A stretch of DNA of 64,000 nucleotides from an uncultured Sulfurovum sp. (GTDB taxonomy: Bacteria > Campylobacterota > Campylobacteria > Campylobacterales > Sulfurovaceae), in assembly GCA_902727935.1 (NCBI GenBank), contig CACVAX010000013.1, positions 62,001 to 126,000 of the forward strand, read 5' to 3'. A program made the position numbers and the translations under genes. Positions 28,142-37,217 of this stretch are shown here, one piece after another. Within the stretch, counting starts at the first letter, position 1, and each line of letters begins with the position of its first letter. Under the pieces are notes generated by a model. That model was given only the letters and a program-made list of their open reading frames with translations. It had not been told where the DNA came from and did not search any database.

Positions 28142-28868
28142 TAAAATAAACTTTTCAAGCTCTTGTAAAATAGCACTTTATAAATCTCTTTCACTGTATG
28201 AATCATTTAATTCTAAAAAATCAAACAAATATGGGTCTTTTAAAAAGAGTTCCGTACTCATTTTATTATCTTTGTTCAAGAGTTCTAAATCTTTTCGTAT
28301 GCTTACTTCAGGCTTTTTAGAAATAGCTGTTCGTTCAAATAACATGGAGTTGATACGTTCTCTTAACGTTCGAACATTCCAACTTTCGGTAGAACACATA
28401 GCAACATAAAATTCTCTTTGTAGCTCATCTTTTATTTTAATAAACTCTATAAAGTGTGACCAGCTCAATTTGTGCGACAATGTCGCACAAATCTCTTTAT
28501 CATTAAAAATCGTATATAACTTCATCATTCGTTCAAGATTAGAACGACTGTATCCACTCCCATATTCTAATGTTACTCTTTAGATATTCTCTTAACTACT
28601 TCTTGACCATAAACAGCTCGTTTATCCTTTAAAACTTCTATTTTTAACCGTTCACCTATCTCCCAATAAGAAATTATCATCGTATTATTTATCTGAATAG
28701 CAGCGTGTTTTTTTGAGGTGTCTATAATGGTTTTTATGTTGCTGTATAAAGTGCTTATATCTTTTTTTGATTCTATATTTGGTATTTTTTCCTCTCTTTT
28801 TACAATTTTAATATTTATTATTTTATTTGGAATGTGGGATGTTGTCATGGTTTCAAAGTATAAAAATA

Positions 28869-29609
28869 TTAAATCTTATTAAGCTCATAAATCATAACTT
28901 GTACATAGGGCTTAAATTTCCCATTTTTCATTTGACATTTTGCAAGTTCTTTTTGTTTAAATTCATCTTTATTAAATTTATTTTTTAACCTATTCCTTTC
29001 TCTTTTTTTCTCGATTATAATACTTTTTTGCACTGCTTCTATTATTGATTTTCTTGCATCTTTTAATTTCTGAAAATTTAAATTTAAAGTTTTAATATCC
29101 TTCTTAACCTCAACTTTCTTCAAATCATCTAAGCAAACTATACTTCCATCACGCCCATAGCCCAATACTATTTCAGCTGATACATCCAATGGATTTAGAA
29201 ATTTTAAAAATTGATTACCTTTACTTTTGTCACAATATTTATTATCAGGATCTAACTTATCATTTCCGTGACAAGTTGCTAACATATTTTGATACTTTGT
29301 ACCTAGTTTATCATGATACAATTTCTTTTTCTTCTCAAGATTTTTATAATCTTCAGGATTTTGAGGAATATAATGTTCAATTGTTGGCTTTATACTAGAA
29401 TGACTATTTATATCAATAAATTGCATACAATAACAACATATACTGCCTTGTTCTTGAATTAATGAAGCTAAAGTATCTGTATAAATTGTTTTATTTTTAG
29501 TTTTATCATCGCTAACTGCACTATATGTATAGTGTTTGCCATTTGCATCTTTACCTTTATGTATAGCAATCAATTCAGGTGGTTGCTGTCCTTTAATTAT
29601 ATATTTCAC
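28869..29609 (-). CDS. PtuB-like HNH endonuclease (TIGR02646 type)
   Basis: 246 residues. Metal-binding cysteines CCYC (58-61), an HNH centre with Glu78-His79 in TIEHYIPQ and Asn108 in QNMLATCHG, then CDKSKG (126-131) and FLNP. This is the arrangement of the HNH effector of Septu (PtuB) and of the retron Ec78 effector. It should cut nucleic acid when activated. It follows the ATPase gene by only 3 nt, the usual PtuA-PtuB pairing. All key residues appear intact. Confidence 0.8.
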   Translation of the reverse strand: MKYIIKGQQPPELIAIHKGKDANGKHYTYSAVSDDKTKNKTIYTDTLASLIQEQGSICCYCMQFIDINSHSSIKPTIEHYIPQNPEDYKNLEKKKKLYHDKLGTKYQNMLATCHGNDKLDPDNKYCDKSKGNQFLKFLNPLDVSAEIVLGYGRDGSIVCLDDLKKVEVKKDIKTLNLNFQKLKDARKSIIEAVQKSIIIEKKRERNRLKNKFNKDEFKQKELAKCQMKNGKFKPYVQVMIYELNKI

Positions 29610-29612
29610 TAA

Positions 29613-31010
29613 TCAATCTTCTAAAATCGATAAAATAGTATTGGCTTCAATGATTATATTATCCTCTGCTCCAAAGTACTCTGTAAGTTCAGATAATAAC
29701 TTTTTTGCTTCTGTTAAGTCATCCAATTCCAATGCAGAAAATAAAGCTGAAACTTTTTCTTCTAGCTCTTGTGGTCTTTTTGTAACTCCCATTAAATCAA
29801 GTAAGATAGAATTTATATCTCTTCCATAAGAGTAATGGATAGATTCATCAATTTTTCCATTTTTAATGATTTTTAAGTACTTCTTTTTTAAATGACCTAA
29901 AATTAATGGTGAATGAGTAGTTGTAATAAATTGATTATTATTTTCTAACTTTAATAGTTCATTTACAAAATCTCTCTGCCATTTAGGATGTAAATATGTA
30001 TCAGGTTCATCAAGTAAAAATAATGTATTTTCAGTAGCTAACAACTCTTTTAATCCTAAAATTGTAAGTAGTTGTTTTTCTCCCTCACTTAAATTATTAT
30101 GAGATATGATTTTCTCATCTTTATTTATCATAACTTCAATATTTTCTATTAAATCATTTGCTTGTAAAGTTGTAAGATATTCAAAAATACTTTTTTCTTC
30201 ACCATAAAATTCCCATATATTAATTAATTTTTCTTGTGAGGGAATAGTGAAAATTATATTATCATCTGTAATTTTATAGTGTGATATATCACCTAAAATA
30301 TTTATCATTCTTTCTATAAAAGTTAACAAATCCCCACTAGCACCCCAAGCATTTTCTATTGTATCTTTTGCCCAATACGGTTTTTTAAGTGTTATTATTA
30401 TCTTGTCAAATCCATCAATAGCAAACTGTTCTTTTAATATTTCAGGCACTCGATATTGATAAGCAAGTAAAGCAGTAAGAATGGTAGAAAAGTTTTCAGG
30501 TAAAAAGTAAAAAAATGGCTGTTCTATTTTTTTACTATTCTTAACAGATGGTTTTATAAAATATTCTTCTTGAAATACTTTAAATTTATTTTCTAAAGTT
30601 TCAGATATACCAGAATAATACATAACAACATTTTGAGGAAGCATATCTTTATAGTCACTATAAAACTCTTGATTTATTTGTGATTTTGAATATTTCTTAG
30701 ATTTTTCATCATTTCGTTTTATATTTATCTCATAATATTCTTTTGTTTTTTTATTGGATGTAATATATATTTCATACTTATTTTCACTATATTCTATTTT
30801 ATATCTAAGTTTAAAATCAAATTCTGGTTTACTACCTTTTCCAAGCACAAAATGCTCATATAAATCATAAAATATATTAGCTACAAACTCTAATAGAGTA
30901 GATTTACCTGACCCATTTTGACCTATTAGTACAATAAGTTGTTCATCAAAAGTTGTATTAAAATCTTGTAGAAGTTTATAATCTTCTATCCATAATTCTT
31001 TTATTTTCAT
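29613..31010 (-). CDS. PtuA-like AAA/ABC-type ATPase
   Basis: 465 residues with an SMC/ABC-type ATPase head: Walker A GQNGSGKST (30-38), signature LSEGEKQLL (307-315), Walker B TLFLLDEPD (329-337) and switch histidine in TTHSPLIL. The region between is a helical insertion. In Septu, PtuA forms the ring that holds and controls PtuB. The gene overlaps hsdS by 4 nt and is followed by the HNH gene, so it is co-translated with a restriction-modification unit. Could also be labelled a generic OLD-like ATPase; the HNH partner favours PtuA. Confidence 0.8.
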   Translation of the reverse strand: MKIKELWIEDYKLLQDFNTTFDEQLIVLIGQNGSGKSTLLEFVANIFYDLYEHFVLGKGSKPEFDFKLRYKIEYSENKYEIYITSNKKTKEYYEINIKRNDEKSKKYSKSQINQEFYSDYKDMLPQNVVMYYSGISETLENKFKVFQEEYFIKPSVKNSKKIEQPFFYFLPENFSTILTALLAYQYRVPEILKEQFAIDGFDKIIITLKKPYWAKDTIENAWGASGDLLTFIERMINILGDISHYKITDDNIIFTIPSQEKLINIWEFYGEEKSIFEYLTTLQANDLIENIEVMINKDEKIISHNNLSEGEKQLLTILGLKELLATENTLFLLDEPDTYLHPKWQRDFVNELLKLENNNQFITTTHSPLILGHLKKKYLKIIKNGKIDESIHYSYGRDINSILLDLMGVTKRPQELEEKVSALFSALELDDLTEAKKLLSELTEYFGAEDNIIIEANTILSILED

Positions 31011-32362
31011 TTTGTAAAAATCTCCTCTTCAAATTCTTTTATTGCATCTTCTCTATTTTGTATAGCTTCTTTTTTTAATCTTTTAACTTTTGCTTTTCGT
31101 TTTGTGACTTCTGTTACTATTTTTTCTTGTATATCAAAAGATGGAATAACTACTTTATAATTTTTAACCATCTCTGCATTTAAGTTTGGTTGATTGTTTC
31201 CACTTGCTAGTTCTCTTAACCTATGATACTCATTCATTAAGTAAAACCATAGATAATCAGTATCTATCAATTCATTGTCAATATTTGATAAAACTGCACA
31301 AGCTTGATTTGTTGAAGCATCAACTCCTAATTTAGCAGTTCTACCTCTTGTTAGTCCTTGACCATACATAGCTATTATTAAACTATCTTTTGGATATACT
31401 TTTGCACTACTGTTTTTTATGGCTTCTACTGTTATTTTTTCTTTTGTATCTAAAATAATATCATTTACAACTTCACCAGTTTTTATCCAAGGAATTTTCC
31501 CAGTGTAATATTCTTTATTACTTCTACTAGGGGTTCCTCCACTACTTACTGTAGCTATTGATTGAATATTTTTTTGAGTAAAGTTTTTTATGTAAGATAT
31601 GTTTTGATTAGTATTAAGTTTATCTACTCCCCATTTTTCAACATTAGTATAAGTAATTGTTTTTAGTAGGTTTTTACTTTTAGATTTTAGTTCTTTTTTT
31701 ACTAATCCAATTTCATTATTAAAAAAATCTTCAATATCATCTTCAATTTTTTTAGCTTCTTTCTCTTGTTCTTCTGCAAATAATATTTTAGTATTATATT
31801 TTTCTAACAATTCATTTTGTTCTTTTAAAGAAGGAAGTGGAATTTTAATGTTTAGAAATTCATCAACTTTAACTCTAGATTTACCAATACCCGATGTTTT
31901 TGTATCAAGTAACCTTTTAAATGAAGCACTTCTTAAAACTAATTTCAGATAATAGCCATTGATTTCTTTATCATTAAATACAAAAATAGGATATTCAGAA
32001 CTTACGGTAAAAGGTGTTTTGTTATGTTCATGGTAATATATACAACCATGCCTTACATTGATTTTTGAATATATAATACTATTAGAAGGTACTTTATATA
32101 AACTACCTTTATATGTATCTACTTCATCATAATCTCTTAAAAATAATTTACCAGAAAAATTAATTTTTGAAATTATTTTCCATTTATTTTCTTTAATTGC
32201 ATCTTTTAAAATATTTTCTTTTTCATATATTAAAATATCTTTTAATAATACAGCGTTATTAAAAGACAACAAATTATCATTCGAATACCTTTTAACATCC
32301 CAATAATCAAGTTCTTTTAAAGATATATATTTTAAAAATGTACTTATATTATTTTTACTCAT
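31007..32362 (-). CDS. hsdS: HsdS-type DNA specificity subunit
   Basis: 451 residues with two target-recognition domains, each followed by a helical spacer: IPLPSLKEQNELLEKY ends the first, and the second runs from WGVDKLN through SSGGTPSRSNKEYY to VIPSFDIQEKIV. It selects the bipartite DNA site for the methyltransferase-nuclease gene upstream, whose stop it overlaps by 4 nt. Lys/Glu-rich tail. Confidence 0.92.
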   Translation of the reverse strand: MSKNNISTFLKYISLKELDYWDVKRYSNDNLLSFNNAVLLKDILIYEKENILKDAIKENKWKIISKINFSGKLFLRDYDEVDTYKGSLYKVPSNSIIYSKINVRHGCIYYHEHNKTPFTVSSEYPIFVFNDKEINGYYLKLVLRSASFKRLLDTKTSGIGKSRVKVDEFLNIKIPLPSLKEQNELLEKYNTKILFAEEQEKEAKKIEDDIEDFFNNEIGLVKKELKSKSKNLLKTITYTNVEKWGVDKLNTNQNISYIKNFTQKNIQSIATVSSGGTPSRSNKEYYTGKIPWIKTGEVVNDIILDTKEKITVEAIKNSSAKVYPKDSLIIAMYGQGLTRGRTAKLGVDASTNQACAVLSNIDNELIDTDYLWFYLMNEYHRLRELASGNNQPNLNAEMVKNYKVVIPSFDIQEKIVTEVTKRKAKVKRLKKEAIQNREDAIKEFEEEIFTK

Positions 32363-34716
32363 ATACTCAGTTCTTCATCATTTAAAATTTTAACAATATT
32401 ATTATCATTTACTTTATACTCTAAGTTAAATTTTTTACTCTCCCAAAGTCTATTTTTCTCTCTGTAAATTTTAAACTCTTTTTCTAATGGAATAAGTTCA
32501 TTTTCTATTTTAGCACCTGTCGTACTTATACCTGCTTTTTCAATTTCTGCTATTGGGATCTCATAATTAAACGTCTCTTTTACTTCTACTTTTATTTCTA
32601 CTGTTCTTTTAGCTTCTAACTCTTTTTTATCTTTTCTAAGCTTTTTCTTTTCATCAGCCATTAAAGCCTCTTTACCCTTTTTAGATAATTGTTTTTCAAT
32701 TTCTTCTAATTGCTCTTCAAATTTACTATTAATCGTTTTGGTAGCTTCATTCTTAATAGTTTCATACTCTTTAGCTTCCTCTTCTGTAAATTTTTTAAAG
32801 AATAGTAAACTAGGTTTTACAGTAGCACCTGATGCTATAAAAACATCTTGAGGTATAGAAGTAATTAAAATTATTTTTGCTTTACTCTCTACATAATCTC
32901 TTACTTTTTGAAGATTAGAGTTATTTAAAACACCCTCAGGTAAAACTATTCCCATTCTTCCACCAGCTTTTAAAAGGTTTAAACATCTCTCTATAAAAAG
33001 TACTTCTGTTAAAGTACTTAATTTACCAGTATCATATAAACTTAATAAAGATTTATTGATGTTGTCATTAATTTGACTTTGAGCATCATCATAAGTCTCT
33101 TTACCATATCTCTCTTGATATATTGCAATTCTATTATTATCAGTAAGCCTATCTTCTTCTGTAATTTTAAGAGATTTTTCTATACGAGAACCAAAAGGTG
33201 GATTTGTCAGAATAACATCAAAACGGTTTTCAAAGATACCATTTACATTTAGAAGCCCATCATTATGATGCACTCCTCCATGACCATCTCCGTGCATTAT
33301 CATATTCATTTTTGCAGTTCTCGACATTCTTGGATTTGCATCTGTTCCATATATACAGTTATAAGACAATTCTTTTAATCTGCTATTTTCTATATTTTTA
33401 TCAAGTTCACCATTTAATTTTGCAAAAAAATTATTTACTTTTTTATCAATTTTAGCTTTTTCTTTATCATTTAATTTATCATACTCTTCATCATAAAATT
33501 TCTTTTTTATAGTCTCTTTTTCTTTTTGAATATCTTCTTCAATTTGACTTCTAACATATTCAAATGATTTTATAAGAAAACCACCACTACCACAACAAGG
33601 GTCACAAATAATTTCGCCCTCTCTTGGGTCTAAAATATCATTCATAAAATCAACTACTGTACGAGGAGTGAAAAATTGTCCTAGTTCTCCTCTAAATGTT
33701 TTACCTAAAAATTGTTCAAAAGCTATACCCTTAACATCATCTGATGTTATTGAAAGATTGTACTTTTGTAGTTCTTCTACTATTGCTTCAAAACTTCCTT
33801 CTTTTATTCGCATTTTTTCATGTTCGTTAAAAAGGTCATCATTTTTAAATTCTTTTTTTGTCTCATCAAAAATTTTATCTATATATGAAGGTATTTGTAA
33901 CTGTTTTAATTCTAGAACTTTTTTATCTACACTTTTTGCTTTTTCAAAGTCACCTACTTTTATATACTCTTCTTTATGTTCTTCTTCCCACTCTATCTTA
34001 TTTTGAATCTCTTTTTTGAAATTATCTATATATTTATTCTTTTCTTTTATAAATTCATTAAGTGAAAAAAGTTGAGTTTTATTATTACTTCGCTCATATC
34101 TTATTTTTATAAACAGTATTTTACTTATCTCATCAAATGCAGCCTCTGGAGAAAGTCTGTCATTATTTCGTATAATATTATGGCACTTAGTAAGTAGTTT
34201 AGAAAACTCATCTCTTGTAAACGATTTAGTCTGTTTTAAAAGCTCTTCTATTTTTTTATCATTATTTACAATATTAAAATTTGGAATATCTATAATTTCT
34301 TTAAGTCTTTTCGGAATTTTACCTTTTACAACTTGAAAAATTTTTGTCTCTTTAAGATTTGTAGTTACAAAAAAGTCTGCTCCTGCCCATGATGCATAGT
34401 TTGAGCCTTGAAAATAATCTTCTTCCCTAATAGTTAAGTACTCAGCTTTACACTCTACCACAATTAAGGGACTATTCTCTTCATTTTTATCATCTTTAGA
34501 TTTCCAAATAAGAATATCAGCCATAGCCCGACCTTGCCCTCGTGAAGAATTATTTACTTGAACTTCTTGTTGCATTTGATCCAAACTATAACCATAACTT
34601 TGAACTAGTCTACATATATATTTTTGTCTGACTTCTTCTTCAGGCTTCAATACCAACCATTTATTTTTTAATGGTGCATAAATTTTTTTATCTTTGATTT
34701 TAACTTGACAAGGCAT
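32359..34716 (-). CDS. Fusion of HsdR-like N-terminal nuclease and HsdM N6-adenine methyltransferase
   Basis: 785 residues. Residues 1-130 form an HSDR_N-type PD-(D/E)xK nuclease: Asp67 (MADILIW), Glu88 and Lys90 (VVECKAE), and Q103 in YFQGSNYASW. Residues 325-680 are an adenine methyltransferase with motif I DPCCGSGGF (372-380) and NPPF (505-508). A long coiled insertion lies about 390-450. No helicase motifs, so it is not a full HsdR. With hsdS this resembles BcgI-type enzymes, where one chain both cuts and methylates, or a type I M subunit with an added nuclease. It overlaps hsdS by 4 nt. Confidence 0.88.
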   Translation of the reverse strand: MPCQVKIKDKKIYAPLKNKWLVLKPEEEVRQKYICRLVQSYGYSLDQMQQEVQVNNSSRGQGRAMADILIWKSKDDKNEENSPLIVVECKAEYLTIREEDYFQGSNYASWAGADFFVTTNLKETKIFQVVKGKIPKRLKEIIDIPNFNIVNNDKKIEELLKQTKSFTRDEFSKLLTKCHNIIRNNDRLSPEAAFDEISKILFIKIRYERSNNKTQLFSLNEFIKEKNKYIDNFKKEIQNKIEWEEEHKEEYIKVGDFEKAKSVDKKVLELKQLQIPSYIDKIFDETKKEFKNDDLFNEHEKMRIKEGSFEAIVEELQKYNLSITSDDVKGIAFEQFLGKTFRGELGQFFTPRTVVDFMNDILDPREGEIICDPCCGSGGFLIKSFEYVRSQIEEDIQKEKETIKKKFYDEEYDKLNDKEKAKIDKKVNNFFAKLNGELDKNIENSRLKELSYNCIYGTDANPRMSRTAKMNMIMHGDGHGGVHHNDGLLNVNGIFENRFDVILTNPPFGSRIEKSLKITEEDRLTDNNRIAIYQERYGKETYDDAQSQINDNINKSLLSLYDTGKLSTLTEVLFIERCLNLLKAGGRMGIVLPEGVLNNSNLQKVRDYVESKAKIILITSIPQDVFIASGATVKPSLLFFKKFTEEEAKEYETIKNEATKTINSKFEEQLEEIEKQLSKKGKEALMADEKKKLRKDKKELEAKRTVEIKVEVKETFNYEIPIAEIEKAGISTTGAKIENELIPLEKEFKIYREKNRLWESKKFNLEYKVNDNNIVKILNDEELSI

Positions 34717-34750
34717 ATTTTCTCTTTTGAAATTTAAGTTTTGTATTTTA

Positions 34751-34966
34751 TCATCTTCTTGTTTGATTATTGATGCTATTAGATTTTATAAAAATATTCT
34801 CTTTGAGCTCATCAAGCGTAGAGAACTTTATGTTCTCTTCTTCAAAAGCTAAATCAGCGACAGAAACGGTTTTATAATCTCCATCAAGAAGTATCTCACA
34901 ATAATCATCTGTCTGATTTATAACAATAGTATTTTGATTCGTTGGTTTGTAAGTGGCTTTTTTCAA
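34751..34966 (-). CDS. Small acidic protein at the head of the defence operon
   Basis: 71 residues from a TTG start with GGGA about 8 nt upstream; it ends 34 nt before the methyltransferase gene. Soluble, no cysteine-rich or membrane motif apart from one Cys (DDYCEILLDGDYKTVSVADL). It could be a regulator, an antitoxin-like protein or a remnant. Family not recognised. Confidence 0.55.
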   Translation of the reverse strand: MKKATYKPTNQNTIVINQTDDYCEILLDGDYKTVSVADLAFEEENIKFSTLDELKENIFIKSNSINNQTRR

Positions 34967-35037
34967 ATGATTTCCCTATTTCCAATTGAGTAAACCATTA
35001 TAACTCAAAAAGAGCCACTTGACAAATATCAACCAAG

Positions 35038-35125
35038 AACCACCCGAATAGATTTTTTACACATCAACAGTATGAATGCACCAACATCACGATATGTAAC
35101 ACATAAAATAAACCTTGAAGCATAA
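35038..35125 (+). pseudogene. Decayed 3' fragment of a second hemerythrin gene
   Basis: Reads FLHINSMNAPTSRY...LEA then TAA at 35123-35125, against VLHINSVDAPTSAF...REA at the end of the intact gene (25891-26319). About 29 of 35 bases match in the best block (TTTTACACA...ACATCA). An in-frame stop and a 1-bp deletion occur upstream of it, and the Asp iron ligand is Asn. Same orientation as the intact gene, on the other side of the defence island. Confidence 0.8.
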
Positions 35126-35193
35126 AGTTGAGAGGAGATAGAGGGTTATTACGCTAAGATTATGCCTAACAAACATTCCTCTCATGGAGACCC

Positions 35194-36615
35194 ATCATCA
35201 AATTAAAATCTATATTCTCAAATAGTTTCGGTATTCTTTTTTCACGTGTTACAGGTCTTGGACGTGATGTTGCTATGGCATCTGCTCTTGGTGCTTCTAT
35301 CTGGACAGACATCTTCTTTGTAGCCTTTAAACTTCCCAACCTTTTTAGACGAATCTTTGCCGAGGGTGCTTTTACCCAAGCATTTATGCCTTCCTTCATA
35401 GCTTCTAAACAAAAAGGCGTTTTTGCCACGGCTATTTTCTTACGTTTTATGCTCATACTCATAGCTTTCTCTCTCTTGGTGACCATCTTTCCTGAAATAC
35501 TTACTAAAATTATTACTCCCGATTGGTCAAGTGAACAAATAGCCCAAACAGCCCCATTAACTGCCATTAACTTTTGGTATTTGGATTTAGTCTTTATTGT
35601 TACCTTTTTAGCAACACTGCTACAATACAAAGAACACTTTGCAACCTCTGCTATGTCGACAGCACTGCTTAATATTTCTATGATATCTGCTCTACTTTTT
35701 TACATGAAAGACGAGCCTCAAACCATTGTTATCGCTCTTTCTTTTGCTGTAATCATTGGGGGTATTCTTCAAGTTATTGCCCACCTCATCGCCATTAAAC
35801 AATTTAACTTACAACGCATACTTATTGGTGGTTGGAAATACCGAAACAAAAAGAGTAAACAAAAAGATTTAAACAAAGAAAAAAAAGAATTTAATAATCT
35901 ATTTTTCCCTTCTGTTTGGGGAAACTCCATGCCTCAAATCTCTTCGTTTATAGATACTATTTTGGCTTCCTTTCTTATCTCTGGTTCTATCTCTTATCTT
36001 TTCTATGCCAACCGAATTTTTCAACTTCCTCTAGCCATTATTGCCATTGCAGCCTCTATTGCACTTTTTCCTGCCATTTCAAAGGCTATTAAACATGATA
36101 ATGAAGCCTTAGCCTATCAACACCTAAACCGTGTTTTTTGGATTCTTTTAGCGTTACTTGGTTTGGCAACACTCACAGGAATTATATTAGCAGAGCCTAT
36201 TGTTTGGTTACTCTTTGAAAGAGGTGCTTACACAGCCGAGATGACAGCAAGTACAGCCTCTGTTTTAGCCATGTACATGCTAGGGCTTATTCCTTACGGT
36301 TTAGCCAAACTCTTTGCACTCTTTCTTTACGCTAAAAAAGAGCATAAAAAAGCTGCAAAAATAGCCACTATTACCCTGCTTATCAATATCATGGTATCTT
36401 TTACCCTTATGAAACTCATGGGTGCACCTGGTTTGGCATTGGCTGGAAGTATTGGAGGATTGATCTTTTTTATATTGACACTTAGAGGGATAGGGTTTCA
36501 TATTTTTACAAATATCATGAATTTAAAGAAACTTATCTACTTAGGCATAGGCTTAAGTATTTCTGCACTGATGTTAATATTTATAAATGAATTAATTATG
36601 AATTGGATTCGATAA
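35194..36615 (+). CDS. murJ: MurJ lipid II flippase, start codon missing or unusual
   Basis: Polytopic membrane protein of the MviN/MurJ family that flips lipid II across the inner membrane. Family similarity begins well before the first ATG (35275): codons from about 35197 read IKLKSIFSNSFGILFSRVTGLGRDVAMA, the normal MurJ N-terminus. That stretch has no ATG, GTG or TTG in frame back to a TAA at 35167. GGAG at 35186-35189 precedes two ATC codons (35194, 35197), so an ATC start or a mutated ATG is possible. Starting at 35275 would delete the first membrane helix. Beyond the N-terminus the protein looks complete (FKLPNLFRRIFAEGAFTQAF is intact). Confidence 0.85.
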   Translation: MIKLKSIFSNSFGILFSRVTGLGRDVAMASALGASIWTDIFFVAFKLPNLFRRIFAEGAFTQAFMPSFIASKQKGVFATAIFLRFMLILIAFSLLVTIFPEILTKIITPDWSSEQIAQTAPLTAINFWYLDLVFIVTFLATLLQYKEHFATSAMSTALLNISMISALLFYMKDEPQTIVIALSFAVIIGGILQVIAHLIAIKQFNLQRILIGGWKYRNKKSKQKDLNKEKKEFNNLFFPSVWGNSMPQISSFIDTILASFLISGSISYLFYANRIFQLPLAIIAIAASIALFPAISKAIKHDNEALAYQHLNRVFWILLALLGLATLTGIILAEPIVWLLFERGAYTAEMTASTASVLAMYMLGLIPYGLAKLFALFLYAKKEHKKAAKIATITLLINIMVSFTLMKLMGAPGLALAGSIGGLIFFILTLRGIGFHIFTNIMNLKKLIYLGIGLSISALMLIFINELIMNWIR

Positions 36616-36665
36616 ATTAGAAGCGATGCCTATTGAGCATCGTCTTCTAATATCAAGATATACGA

Positions 36666-37115
36666 TTACTTAGTTTGTAATGCTTGAACAAACTGAACTC
36701 TCTGCTCAGGTGTTAAGATGGCTAAAACTTTTTCCATCATGTCAGCTTTCATATTTGCTTTAAAAGTTGCTCTTTCTACTGATTTTGCAATCATTCCTTC
36801 TCTATCTACACCATCCATAGTGATAAATTTAGGTCTAGTCCCTGAAGCTTTCATCTCTTCACGTTTTGCTCTCATCGTAGCTTTCATTGCCTTACGAGCC
36901 TCTTTAATACTTGCTTTTTGTTCTGATGTGATGTTTGCTGCTTTAAGTGCTGATTTTATTTTAAACATTTTATGTGCTTTACCACCTTTATAATGCTTTC
37001 CACTTCTTTCACACTTACTTGTTTTACAGTCTGGCTTAACACTCTCTGCACTTACTGCTGTTGTTGCCATAATTCCTGAAATTGTTACGATTGCTAATGT
37101 TTTTAAAACTTTCAT
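36666..37115 (-). CDS. Spy/CpxP-like periplasmic protein
   Basis: 149 residues: signal peptide (1-23), two cysteines soon after, then long basic amphipathic helices and a closing LTPEQRVQFVQAL, the LTxxQ motif of Spy/CpxP proteins. Members act as periplasmic chaperones or metal-stress sensors. The mature protein is unusually rich in Lys, Met and Ala. Confidence 0.78.
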   Translation of the reverse strand: MKVLKTLAIVTISGIMATTAVSAESVKPDCKTSKCERSGKHYKGGKAHKMFKIKSALKAANITSEQKASIKEARKAMKATMRAKREEMKASGTRPKFITMDGVDREGMIAKSVERATFKANMKADMMEKVLAILTPEQRVQFVQALQTK

Positions 37116-37217
37116 TTTAAGTCCTTTAAGTTTTGATAACCGTATTATGAATCATGAACATTAACAGAGTTGTCATCTTTTATTAACGAAGATTAACAAG
37201 GGTAAAAAAGTTTTATT

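Larger units (their letters stand above)
26349..28848 (-). pseudogene. YhcG/DUF1016 PD-(D/E)xK nuclease gene, broken three times
   Basis: The three pieces read as one DUF1016 protein. The N-terminal part (28848 to about 28578) ends at a frameshift: one base is missing in the KE-LTLEYG codons near 28574, where AAAGAGTAACA should read AAAGAGTTAACA. The middle part (to 28178) ends with an in-frame TAA after DSYSERDL. The insertion element interrupts the codons for FILEFG. The C-terminal nuclease part resumes as SDFAFLSRQKR and runs to 26349 with MDLLFYHRKLKRLILIELK, the PD-(D/E)xK core. Intact members accompany type I restriction systems. It follows the HNH gene by 20 nt, as the last gene of the defence operon. 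Now non-functional. Confidence 0.88.

Noticed and set aside
28178..28528. Middle piece of the nuclease as a separate 116-residue gene
   Set aside because: It is the internal part of DUF1016, joined to the flanking pieces by a one-base lesion and a stop; listed within the pseudogene.
35166..35630. Open frame of 154 codons on the minus strand over the 5' part of murJ
   Set aside because: Opposite to a clear MurJ coding frame, rich in basic residues, with no ribosome site or known motif.
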